DNA from: Pirellulales bacterium | GTDB taxonomy: Bacteria; Planctomycetota; Planctomycetia; Pirellulales; JAICIG01 | NCBI GenBank assembly: GCA_025927475.1 | Contig: JAICLL010000013.1 | Location: forward strand, 1 to 63,087 | Reading direction: 5' to 3' | DNA: 63,087 bases | Shown: positions 8,747-16,238 of the stretch, one piece after another | Layout of the letters: each line of letters starts with the position of its first letter | Numbering within the stretch: the stretch's first letter is position 1 | Program-made: the position numbers and the translations under genes | Notes under the pieces: generated by a model | What the model was told of the DNA's origin: nothing | Seen by the model: the letters and a program-made list of their open reading frames with translations, nothing else | Database searches by the model: none

Positions 8747-10195
8747 TCAGGCGATCAGCGGCTGGACAACCTCGCCATGCACATCGGTGAGCCGGAAATC
8801 GCGGCCGGCATAGCGGTAGGTCAGCCGTTTGTGGTCGAAGCCCAGCAGGTGCAACAGGGTGGCGTGCAGGTCGTGAATGTGGACGCGGTTTTCGACCGCC
8901 TGAAAACCAAATTCATCGGTGGCGCCGTACACCTGGCCGCCTTTCACGCCGCCGCCGGCCAGCCACATGCTGAAGCCATAGTGGTTGTGATCGCGGCCGT
9001 TGATCTTGCCGGCGTTGGCGCCTTTTTGCGGCAGCTCGACCGTGGGCGTGCGGCCAAACTCGCCGCCCCAAATCACCAGCGTCTCGTCGAGCAACCCACG
9101 CTGCTTCAGGTCTTTCAGCAAGGCGGCAATCGCCCGGTCACACTCGCCGGCCAGCCGCCGATGGTTGACTTCGATATCGTCGTGATTGTCCCAAGGCTGG
9201 CCGGCGCCGTGCCAAAGCTGCACATAACGCACGCCTCGCTCGATGAGCCGCCGGGCAATGAGAATCTGCCTGGCTTGCACGCCGGGTCCATACTCATCGA
9301 GCACATACTGCGGCTCGCGGCTGACGTCGAACGCCTCGGCCGCTTCGGTCTGCATGCGATAGGCCAGCTCGAAGCTATGGATGCGCGATTCCAGGGCCGG
9401 GTCGCCCTGCCGCGCCTGTTGGTGGCGGCGATTCAACTCGGCCAACAGATCGAGCTGCCGCCGCTGGTCAGCCGGGGCAATCTGCCCGTTGCGCACGTTC
9501 TCGATCAGCTTCTCGATCTCGGTGTGTTGCGTGTTGATGTAGGTGCCTTGATAGACGCCCGGCAGAAAGGCGCTTTGCCAGTTTTCGGCGTCTTTGATGG
9601 GGTAACCGCCGGGGCACATGGCAATGAAGCCGGGCAAGTTCTGGTTCTCGGTGCCCAGCCCATAAGTGACCCACGAACCCATGCTGGGCCGCACCAGCCG
9701 CGATTCGCCGCAGTTCATCAACATCAGCGACGGCTCGTGGTTGGGCACGTCGGCGTGCATCGAGCGGACGACGGCGATGTCGTCGATGTGTCGCGCGACG
9801 TTGGCGAACAACTCGCTCACCTCGATGCCGCTTTGGCCATATTTCTGAAACTTGAATGGCGAGGGAAACGCGGCGCCCGTCTTGCGTTCGGTGCGCAGGT
9901 TTTCCGTCGGCAAGTTCTGGCCGGCGTATTTGGCCAATGCCGGCTTGGGATCGAACGTATCGACATGGCTCGGCCCGCCGTTCATGAACAAGTGAATGAC
10001 GTGTTTTGCCCGAGCCGCAAAGTGCGGCGGCTTGGGATTCATGGGGTTGCCGTAGCCGGCGGAGGCATTGGCCGAGGCCAGCAGCCCGTCGGCGCCCAGC
10101 ACTCCGGCCAGTCCAAGCAAGCCAAGCCCCATGCCCGAGCGGGCGAGAAGCTCACGGCGGGTGAGCGAGCAATTGAGATGATTGTTGCTGGTCAT
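8747..10195 (-). CDS. DUF1501 domain protein, Tat-exported
   Basis: 482 residues from the ATG at 10195; an earlier start at 10228 is possible but would add a non-leader segment. The N-terminus has a twin-arginine leader (TRRELLARSGMGLGLLGLAG). The mature part shows DUF1501 hallmarks: HVIHLFMNGGPSHVDTFDPK, the central LWHGAGQPWDNHDDIEVNHR, and late LVIWGGEFGRTPTVELPQ followed by GRDHNHYGFSMWLAGGG. The partner protein with PSCyt1/DUF1549/DUF1553 lies upstream on the same strand, the usual planctomycete pairing. Here the pair is split by the DUF559 cassette, and the start codon overlaps the stop of the DUF559 reading frame (ATGA). Confidence 0.88.
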   Translation of the reverse strand: MTSNNHLNCSLTRRELLARSGMGLGLLGLAGVLGADGLLASANASAGYGNPMNPKPPHFAARAKHVIHLFMNGGPSHVDTFDPKPALAKYAGQNLPTENLRTERKTGAAFPSPFKFQKYGQSGIEVSELFANVARHIDDIAVVRSMHADVPNHEPSLMLMNCGESRLVRPSMGSWVTYGLGTENQNLPGFIAMCPGGYPIKDAENWQSAFLPGVYQGTYINTQHTEIEKLIENVRNGQIAPADQRRQLDLLAELNRRHQQARQGDPALESRIHSFELAYRMQTEAAEAFDVSREPQYVLDEYGPGVQARQILIARRLIERGVRYVQLWHGAGQPWDNHDDIEVNHRRLAGECDRAIAALLKDLKQRGLLDETLVIWGGEFGRTPTVELPQKGANAGKINGRDHNHYGFSMWLAGGGVKGGQVYGATDEFGFQAVENRVHIHDLHATLLHLLGFDHKRLTYRYAGRDFRLTDVHGEVVQPLIA

Positions 10196-10662
10196 GTTTT
10201 GTTCACGGTTCGCGTAGGTTTGAAGCAAGTCGTCAGACTTGTCCCCTCTCCCTCCGGGAGAGGGTTAGGGTGAGGGGAAGGTGGCGCCACGTTTGGATGC
10301 GAATCCAAGCTTCCGCCCGCTTCGCGTGCGATATAACGTGCTACAGCCTCGATGTCTGACATAACATTATCGTTCAAAATTCGAATCACTTTCATACCCG
10401 CCCGTTGTAGAAACTCCGTCCGTCGTTCATCTTTCTGTGCTCGATCGTCGTGACTCATCCCATCCAACTCGACGACGAGCGACGCACTGTGACAATAAAA
10501 GTCGGCAAAGAACGGTCCTACCGGATGCTGTCGCCTGAATTTTAAACCGCCTAGTCGACCGCCTCGAAGTACATTCCATAAAACTGCTTCCGGCTTCGTA
10601 TTGTCGCGCCGCAGTTGGCGGGCGCGTGCGGTTGTTTCAGCGGGTCTGGGAGTTTTCTTCAT
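10192..10662 (-). CDS. DUF559 endonuclease-like protein between inverted repeats
   Basis: 156 residues from the ATG at 10662. The core matches DUF559, a Vsr/PD-(D/E)xK-type nuclease family. It comprises ARQLRRDNTKPEAVLWNVLR at the start, FRRQHPVGPFFADFYC with the acidic catalytic position, then LVVELDGMSH, and RTEFLQRAGMKVIRILN. These proteins are thought to cut or nick DNA; the target is not known. The frame continues through the flanking palindromic repeat (PHPNPLPEGEG) and stops inside the DUF1501 start codon, so the last ~30 residues are probably not part of the functional domain. The gene separates a DUF1549/DUF1553 gene from its DUF1501 partner, which suggests insertion as a unit. Confidence 0.8.
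   Translation of the reverse strand: MKKTPRPAETTARARQLRRDNTKPEAVLWNVLRGGRLGGLKFRRQHPVGPFFADFYCHSASLVVELDGMSHDDRAQKDERRTEFLQRAGMKVIRILNDNVMSDIEAVARYIAREAGGSLDSHPNVAPPSPHPNPLPEGEGTSLTTCFKPTRTVNKT
10243..10278. repeat. palindromic GC-rich repeat, left copy
   Basis: Contains the palindrome CCCTCTCCCTCCGGGAGAGGG followed by a TTAGGGTGAGGGG tail. An inverted copy lies at 10703-10737 on the other side of the DUF559 gene. On the minus strand it is read as part of the DUF559 C-terminus. Confidence 0.8.
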
Positions 10663-10702
10663 GAGGGCACCTGACGGTTGGCAACGTTTCTCGCAATCGA
10701 CC

Positions 10703-10737
10703 ACCCTCACCCCAGCCCTCTCCCGGAGGGAGAGGGA
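10703..10737. repeat. palindromic GC-rich repeat, right copy
   Basis: Carries CCCTCTCCCGGAGGGAGAGGG preceded by CCCTCACCCCAG. Compared by eye with the reverse complement of the left copy, about 31 of 33 bases agree. The two copies are in opposite orientation and bracket the DUF559 gene. Confidence 0.8.
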
Positions 10738-10780
10738 GCACGCGCGGCTGCGCCGCCTTTCCCTTTGCACGTAAACCCGT

Positions 10781-13618
10781 CTAATCCACAAACACAAACT
10801 CGTTGGCACTCAGCAGCACCTGGGCATATAACTGCCAAGCATTCATTTTGGTCTCGTTTGGCATCGGCGGCGAAGTGACAAACCGCAGGCCTAACTCAAT
10901 CTCGTCGGGTTGGGCCGGGCGAGCCAAGATCGCCCGATACAGCGCCTGCACGCGCCGCGCGGGGTCGGCTTCGCCGGAAATCTCGGGGCGGGCCGCGATG
11001 TGCCGCGCCTGCTCGATGACAAACGGCGAGTTCATCGCAAACAGCGCTTGCTGCGGCACCGTGGTCCGCGGCCGCTGGTCGTTCGAGACATCGGGGTTGG
11101 CCATATCGAAGATGCGAAACACCCCGGGCAGATCTTGTCGGTCGAGATAGGCATACACACTGCGGCGCGCGGTAAAGGGCTGCGCCCAAAGGTCGATGGG
11201 CCGCCCGCCGAGTTTGCGGTCGAGCCGGCCCGCCGCCGCCAGATAGCTATCGCGCAGCGCTTCGAATTCCAATCGGCGCCGGTTCATGCGCCAAATCAGT
11301 CGATTCTCGGGGTCGATGGCGGCGCACTCGGGACGCTCGACACTGGCCTGCTGATAGACGTTGGAGAGCATGATCCATCGGTGCAGCGTCTTGATCGACC
11401 AGCCTTGGTCGATAAACGCGCTGGCCAGCCAGTCGAGCAACGCCGGATGCGAGGGCGGTTCGCTACGGGCGCCAAAATCGCTGGGCGTGCGCACCAGCGC
11501 CTGCCCGAAGTGGTGCAGCCAAACGCGGTTGACCAGCACTCGGGCGGTCAGCGGATTTTCCGGATTGGCGATGGCTTGGGCCAGTTCCAGCCGGCCGCTG
11601 CCCTGCTGAAAAGGCTTGCGCTCGCCGCGTGCCAAAACCTCTAAAAAGCGCCGCGGCACTGCCTCGCCCGCCCGCGCGGGATTTCCGCGAATGAAGATGT
11701 GCGGCTCGGTAGGCTTGGGTGCATCGACCAGCGCCATCGCCCGCGGCGGCGCGGCAGGAGAGTTGACTTCCAGCTCGTCGATTTTCTTTTTCAGCTCCGT
11801 CAGATGGGCTTTCACATCGCGGTCGAGCATTCGAGAGCCCTGCTCGTCCGAAATCGCCGCCGGCGAATCGCCGCCGTACAGCACCTGCCGCAGCTCCTCG
11901 GCCGCTGGGTCGGGCAGCTTTTCCAGCGCCGCATTCGCCGCCCGTGCGTCGGTCCACTGCTTATCAACCGCCGCGAGCAACTCGCCATACAGCGCTGCCA
12001 CATCGATCATCGTGGCCGGCCGACGCTGGGCCAGTGCCGCGGCCACAGTGGCGTTAATCGGCTTGGCGGCGTCAGAGGCGCCAGCTAAGCGAGTATAGAT
12101 TTCGCCGGATTTGTTCGAGAACTCGGCGGTCGGGATCGCGACCAATTCGTGCCATGGAGCAAACACCGGATGATGCGCCGCCGCCGTCCGCATCAGATAG
12201 TCGCGCCAGCGCTGCAACAGCCGTGGACGCAGTTCGCCCTTGCCCAGCGAAAGCATCGCCTCGTCGCCCGCCGACTCGCCCGATCGTTGGCCAACCAGCC
12301 CGGCCAGATAATCGCCTGCCCGCGAGCGGAGATTCACCGCCAACTCGTTCAGCTTCTGCGCGCGGTAATCGTCGAACGCCTTTTGCCGAGCGGCCAACTC
12401 GGTCTTGAACTGCTCGTAGGCCGCCGATTCTTCGGGCATGCCCAGCAGCGGTTCTTCATCCGGCTCGACCGAGCTGGCGAAAACGCCGTACAGCGAGTAA
12501 TAGTCGGCCGTGGGAATGGGGTCGAACTTATGATCGTGGCAGCGGGCGCAGGTGACGGTCAGCCCCAGCAGGCCGCGCGAAACCACGTCGATGCGGTCGT
12601 CGATGATATCGTGCGTATTGAGCATAAAGCGGCGGCCGAGCGTCAGAAAACCCAAGGCCGCCAGCGCTCTTCGGTCGTCGCCCAACGGCAAGCGATCGGC
12701 CGCAAGTTGCTCGACGACGAACCGGTCGTAAGGCAGGTCTTCATTGAACGCCCGAATGACATAATCGCGATAGGTGTACGAGAACGGATACCGCCGCTCC
12801 TGGGTGAAGACATAGCCCTTGGTGTCGGCATAGCGGGCGACATCGAGCCAGTGCCGCGCCCAGCGTTCGCCATAGTGAGGCGAGTCGAGCAGTCGGTCGA
12901 TGGCGCGGGGCCAGGCGCCGGGCGATTTGTCGCGCTCGAAGGCATCAGCCTCTTCAGCCGTCGGCGGAAGGCCGATCAGGTCGTAGCTTGCCCGGCGCAG
13001 GAGCGTCCGCCGATCGGCGCGAGCGGCGGGCGTCAGGTTTTGCTTTTCCAACTCGTGCAGAACGAAAGCGTCGATGGGCGTGGCACACCAATCTTGCTGC
13101 TTGACTGCCGGCGGCGCGGGGCGAGTCAGGGGTTGAAAGGCCCAGTGTTCGGCGGCGTGTTCAGGGTTTGCCGGCGCCGCGGCCGGCGCGGCGAACGCCT
13201 GTTCGGCGGGCCAAGCCGCGCCTTGCTTGACCCAGGCGACGAGCGCGGCCAACTCACTTTCGGGCAGCTTGCCCGAGGGCGGCATCTGCGTATCGCCGTC
13301 GTAGCGGACGACGGCGATCAGGCGGCTTTTCTCCGGCTCGCCCGGCACAATCACCGGGCCACTGTCGCCGCCCTGGAAGGCTGGCTCACGGCGGTCGAGC
13401 CGCAGTCCCGCCTCTTGCTTCTCGGCCCCATGGCACTTCTGACAGCGCTCGACCAAGAGCGGACGGATCGTTTTCTCGAAAAACTCGACCTGCGTGGCGT
13501 CCGGCGCCTGCCCCGCTTTCGTCTCGGTAGCCCCGGCCCTTGTGGCCGGCTGAACGGTAGCAACGACAAACACCGCGGCGATGGCCGGCAAGCGGGTGCA
13601 ACGGGCGAGTCGAATCAT
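10781..13618 (-). CDS. PSCyt1 / DUF1549 / DUF1553 secreted cytochrome-like protein
   Basis: 945 residues from the ATG at 13618, chosen because a signal peptide (LPAIAAVFVVATVQPATRAGA) begins there; the longer frame has a non-leader start. A planctomycete cytochrome c domain follows, with haem motif CQKCH at residues 59-63 and TQMPPSGKL as likely axial-Met loop. DUF1549 comes next (HWAFQPLTRPAPP onward), with a second CARCHDHKFDP haem-type motif. DUF1553 lies at the C-terminal third (SGRLELAQAIANPENPLTARVLVNR). Such proteins are believed to work with DUF1501 partners in extracellular degradation of complex substrates; the biochemistry is unproven. The downstream partner is the DUF1501 gene at 8747-10195. 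Confidence 0.9.
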   Translation of the reverse strand: MIRLARCTRLPAIAAVFVVATVQPATRAGATETKAGQAPDATQVEFFEKTIRPLLVERCQKCHGAEKQEAGLRLDRREPAFQGGDSGPVIVPGEPEKSRLIAVVRYDGDTQMPPSGKLPESELAALVAWVKQGAAWPAEQAFAAPAAAPANPEHAAEHWAFQPLTRPAPPAVKQQDWCATPIDAFVLHELEKQNLTPAARADRRTLLRRASYDLIGLPPTAEEADAFERDKSPGAWPRAIDRLLDSPHYGERWARHWLDVARYADTKGYVFTQERRYPFSYTYRDYVIRAFNEDLPYDRFVVEQLAADRLPLGDDRRALAALGFLTLGRRFMLNTHDIIDDRIDVVSRGLLGLTVTCARCHDHKFDPIPTADYYSLYGVFASSVEPDEEPLLGMPEESAAYEQFKTELAARQKAFDDYRAQKLNELAVNLRSRAGDYLAGLVGQRSGESAGDEAMLSLGKGELRPRLLQRWRDYLMRTAAAHHPVFAPWHELVAIPTAEFSNKSGEIYTRLAGASDAAKPINATVAAALAQRRPATMIDVAALYGELLAAVDKQWTDARAANAALEKLPDPAAEELRQVLYGGDSPAAISDEQGSRMLDRDVKAHLTELKKKIDELEVNSPAAPPRAMALVDAPKPTEPHIFIRGNPARAGEAVPRRFLEVLARGERKPFQQGSGRLELAQAIANPENPLTARVLVNRVWLHHFGQALVRTPSDFGARSEPPSHPALLDWLASAFIDQGWSIKTLHRWIMLSNVYQQASVERPECAAIDPENRLIWRMNRRRLEFEALRDSYLAAAGRLDRKLGGRPIDLWAQPFTARRSVYAYLDRQDLPGVFRIFDMANPDVSNDQRPRTTVPQQALFAMNSPFVIEQARHIAARPEISGEADPARRVQALYRAILARPAQPDEIELGLRFVTSPPMPNETKMNAWQLYAQVLLSANEFVFVD

Positions 13619-14067
13619 CGTGCGTCGACGGTCAATGGTTGTCGGGCGGGCGGCACGCCGGCATTTTGCATCTCGCGTGCCTCGAATCGGGGCGGGGCGA
13701 TGGCCAGGCCATTCGCTACTCTCCATCATATCGCGGAGGCCCCCTCGAAGTCAAAACCACAGCAGCGCGGCAATGCTCGCGGCGGCAAAGCCCAGGCCGA
13801 CCTGCGGCGCCAAACGCCTGCGCGAATGATTCAGCCTCAGTCCGAGCCACGAACGCGGCAACCGTTCGATCGGGCGACATCACTGTCGAAGCCTCATGGA
13901 GTGCCGAGAATCTGTTGCCAGGTTGCGGCGTCGAGGGCGCGGCGATGCATCCGCTTCAAACGCTTGGATTCTCGCGTGCCATGTCTTTGAGAGTCGCGTC
14001 GAACGTCATTGCCATAAAGATATGCTCCTCATTCGTCAGCGATCGACGAACTCGTCACCACCGCCCA
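13619..14067. other. intergenic stretch with a degraded gene fragment
   Basis: Between the cytochrome-like gene and the SRAP gene, both on the minus strand. Apart from the short relic at 13956-14015, no gene is convincing. The 190-codon plus-strand frame here has no domain and looks like chance. Confidence 0.35.
13956..14015 (-). pseudogene. truncated start of a planctomycete hypothetical family
   Basis: A GAGGAG ribosome-binding site about 9 bases upstream precedes an ATG at 14015 that encodes MAMTFDATLKDMARENPSV and then stops. From memory, planctomycete genomes carry many ~200-residue paralogues that begin FDATLKD; here the remainder is missing or shifted. I treat it as a relic. The family assignment rests only on this short N-terminal motif. 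Confidence 0.4.
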
Positions 14068-14796
14068 CTAAAACAGCGTTCGATCCACCGTCTTCGAGAC
14101 GTCATCATCCGCCAGCGGCTCAATGCATCGAGGACTGTCGTTTGCCGGACTGTTCACCAGCGCATCGACCGGATGACTCACCAAGCCATCGCCGGCGCAG
14201 CGGATGAGCAGTTCCTGTAACGCGGCGGGGTCATCCAACCCAGGATCGAGCCAGGCCGGCCAGGCCTCGCGCGGCAAGATGACCGGCATCCGGTCGTGCA
14301 GCGGGCGCATGCAGTCGCTGGCCGACGTGGTGACGATCGTGCACGAATCGACGGCGCTCGGCGTTCCGCGGGGCGGGCCATCGGGCGGTGTCCAACGTTC
14401 CCACAGTCCGGCAAAGCCCAAGGGCGCGCCATCCGCCGCGGTGATGTAAAACGGCTGCTTGCGTTTGCCTTGCCGCCGCCATTCATAAAAGCCGTCGGCC
14501 ACCACCAGACACCGCCGCTGGCGAAAGGCGTGGCGAAACGCCGGCTTGCTGGCCAATGTTTCGCTACGGGCGTTGATCAATTGGTTGCCGATGGCCAGAT
14601 CTTTGGCCCACGCGGGCACCAAGCCCCAGCGCAGCCAGTCGAGCACCCGCCGCCCGGTGGCCGTGTCGGCCCGCACGACCGGCGCGGGCTGCGTGGGCGC
14701 GATGTTGTACCGCGGCTCAAACAGCGGCATCTCCGCCAGCTCAAAATGCTTGGCCAGCGCCTGTCCAGAACTGCGCAGAGTGAACCGTCCGCACAT
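14068..14796 (-). CDS. SOS response-associated peptidase (SRAP/YedK family)
   Basis: 242 residues, the usual SRAP length. The mature protein would begin at the catalytic cysteine after Met removal (MCGRFTLRSS). Other family marks are the INARSETLASKPAFRHAF segment, RRCLVVADGFYEWRR with the conserved glutamate, GLWERW, and near the end CTIVTTSASDCMRPLHDRMPV containing the catalytic histidine. The family (YedK in E. coli, HMCES in animals) forms a stable thiazolidine crosslink with abasic sites in single-stranded DNA and protects them. No SOS box or repair partner is seen in the flanking non-coding stretches. Confidence 0.92.
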   Translation of the reverse strand: MCGRFTLRSSGQALAKHFELAEMPLFEPRYNIAPTQPAPVVRADTATGRRVLDWLRWGLVPAWAKDLAIGNQLINARSETLASKPAFRHAFRQRRCLVVADGFYEWRRQGKRKQPFYITAADGAPLGFAGLWERWTPPDGPPRGTPSAVDSCTIVTTSASDCMRPLHDRMPVILPREAWPAWLDPGLDDPAALQELLIRCAGDGLVSHPVDALVNSPANDSPRCIEPLADDDVSKTVDRTLF

Positions 14797-14873
14797 GGCA
14801 GATCCTCGTAATGCTTGCGAACCGGGCGTGACAACCCATTTTCTTCTCCAACCCGAAAAGTTACCATCGGTGA

Positions 14874-15791
14874 ATGGATCAGGCGATGGATCAACCGAAA
14901 TGGTCAGACGCTCCTGCCTCAGAGAGACCCGCCAGGGTTTCGGTCGCGCTGGTGCAGATGAGCTGCGGGCCGCAAAAAGAGGCCAATGTGGCCAAGGCCC
15001 TGGCCCGCATCGGCGAAGCGGCGGCCGCGGGGGCGCAGGTGGTTTGCCTGCCAGAATTGTTTGCGGGCGAATATTTTTGCCAGAGCGAAGACCACGCCCG
15101 CTTTGCCGAGGCCGAGCCCATTCCCGGTCCCACGAGCCAAGCCTTGGCCGAGGCTGCCCGGTGGCACGGCGTGGTGGTCATCGGCTCGCTTTTCGAGCGT
15201 CGGGCCGCCGGCCTCTATCACAACACCGCCGTGGTCTTCGACGCCGATGGCAAGCAGGCGGGACTGTATCGCAAGATGCACATCCCCGACGACCCGCTCT
15301 ACTATGAAAAATTCTATTTCACGCCGGGCGACCTGGGGTTTTCGAGCTGCCCGACTCATTTTGGCCGGGTGGGCGTGTGCGTCTGTTGGGATCAATGGTA
15401 TCCCGAGGCCGCCCGGCTTACAGCGCTCTCCGGCGCAGAGATGATCTTCTATCCCACCGCGATCGGTTGGCACCCTGCGGAGAAAGAAGAGTTTGGCGCC
15501 AGCCAGCACTCGGCCTGGGAGACGATGATGCGCAGCCATGCCATCGCCAACGGCATTTTCGTGGCGGCGCCCAACCGCATCGGCCGCGAGGGAAACCTGG
15601 AATTCTGGGGCGCGTCATTCGTTGCCGACCCCAATGGAAACGTGTTGGCCCGCGCCGAGCACGATGTCGAAGCGACGCTGGTCGTCGAGTGCAATCTCGA
15701 CCAGATTGACGTGGTGCGCACGCACTGGCCGTTCCTGCGCGACCGAAGGATCGACGCGTATGGCGGATTGATCAAGCGATACTTGGATTGA
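14874..15791 (+). CDS. aguB: N-carbamoylputrescine amidase (carbon-nitrogen hydrolase)
   Basis: 305 residues. The nitrilase-superfamily Glu-Lys-Cys triad is clear: glutamate in CLPELFAGEYF, lysine in YRKMHIPDDPLYYEKFYF, cysteine in VGVCVCWDQWYPEAARL. The lysine-region motif and the C-terminal THWPFLRDRR segment are typical of AguB, which hydrolyses N-carbamoylputrescine to putrescine, CO2 and ammonia. The matching agmatine deiminase lies 450 bases downstream, separated by a DUF4288 gene, so this is a polyamine cluster. Two ATGs are possible (14874, 14886), with little effect on the protein. Confidence 0.93.
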   Translation: MDQAMDQPKWSDAPASERPARVSVALVQMSCGPQKEANVAKALARIGEAAAAGAQVVCLPELFAGEYFCQSEDHARFAEAEPIPGPTSQALAEAARWHGVVVIGSLFERRAAGLYHNTAVVFDADGKQAGLYRKMHIPDDPLYYEKFYFTPGDLGFSSCPTHFGRVGVCVCWDQWYPEAARLTALSGAEMIFYPTAIGWHPAEKEEFGASQHSAWETMMRSHAIANGIFVAAPNRIGREGNLEFWGASFVADPNGNVLARAEHDVEATLVVECNLDQIDVVRTHWPFLRDRRIDAYGGLIKRYLD

Positions 15792-15820
15792 ATCAACATG
15801 CACGACACACGCGGTGCGAT

Positions 15821-16150
15821 ATGTCAGTTGAGCCCTGGTACGGTGTCCGATTGGTTTACAAGCTTATGGGGTTCGAAAAGCAAGCCTATGAGGAGCGCGT
15901 GCTGATCGTGCGCGCGGCGTCGTTTACCGAAGCGGTGCATCGAGCAGAGCAACGCTCGAAAGCCTACGAATCTTCAACGACGGAATATATCGGATACGCG
16001 ATGGCCTTCCACATCTTCGATCAGGACGGCCCATGCTTGGGGTCTGGCGTAGAGGTGTTCTCGCTGATACGCGAGTCCGATTTGGGCGTGGACGAATACC
16101 TTAACCGTTTCCACGACACCGGCAACGAACGTGCGGCGATTGGTCGGTAA
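15821..16150 (+). CDS. DUF4288 domain protein
   Basis: 109 residues, soluble. The pattern WYGVRLVYK then YEERVLIVRAASFTEAVHRAE matches DUF4288, a small domain of unknown function. I chose the ATG at 15821 because the domain begins there; an upstream ATG at 15788 overlaps the end of aguB and adds a short basic extension. Its position between the two agmatine-pathway genes is notable, but the domain gives no clue to a polyamine role. Confidence 0.65.
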   Translation: MSVEPWYGVRLVYKLMGFEKQAYEERVLIVRAASFTEAVHRAEQRSKAYESSTTEYIGYAMAFHIFDQDGPCLGSGVEVFSLIRESDLGVDEYLNRFHDTGNERAAIGR

Positions 16151-16157
16151 AACGCAA

Positions 16158-16190
16158 TGGTGGGACTCGCTGCGCTCGGCCCACCCTACG
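16158..16190. repeat. GGTGGG/CCCACC palindromic repeat
   Basis: Arms GGTGGG and CCCACC flank a CGCTGCGCTCGG core. It belongs to the same family as the inverted repeat at 24151-24187, in the opposite orientation. It can form a hairpin and may end the DUF4288 transcript. Confidence 0.6.
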
Positions 16191-16192
16191 GC

Positions 16193-16237
16193 CCCTGAAC
16201 CCTGAACCCTGAACCCTGAACCCTGAACCCTGAACCC
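16193..16237. repeat. heptanucleotide tandem array, six CCCTGAA units
   Basis: Six perfect CCCTGAA units (16193-16234) plus a partial unit. The array ends just before the GTG start of aguA at 16239, occupying the place where a ribosome-binding site would be. On the minus (template) strand the units read GGGTTCA, seven GGG runs in a row counting the partial unit, which have G-quadruplex potential. Confidence 0.95.
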
Positions 16238-16238
16238 G

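Noticed and set aside
8636-10273. 545-codon open frame on the plus strand opposite a DUF1501 gene
   Set aside because: It is antisense to a clear DUF1501 protein with Tat leader and family motifs. Its sequence lacks domain marks and arises from high GC at third positions.
12149-13990. 613-codon open frame opposite the PSCyt1/DUF1549 gene
   Set aside because: The minus strand has two haem motifs and known domains. The plus-strand product has none.
16193-16237. Coding interpretation of the heptamer array on the minus strand (GFRVQGSG repeats)
   Set aside because: A period of 7 cycles through frames and gives a repetitive peptide; it is more simply a non-coding tandem repeat.
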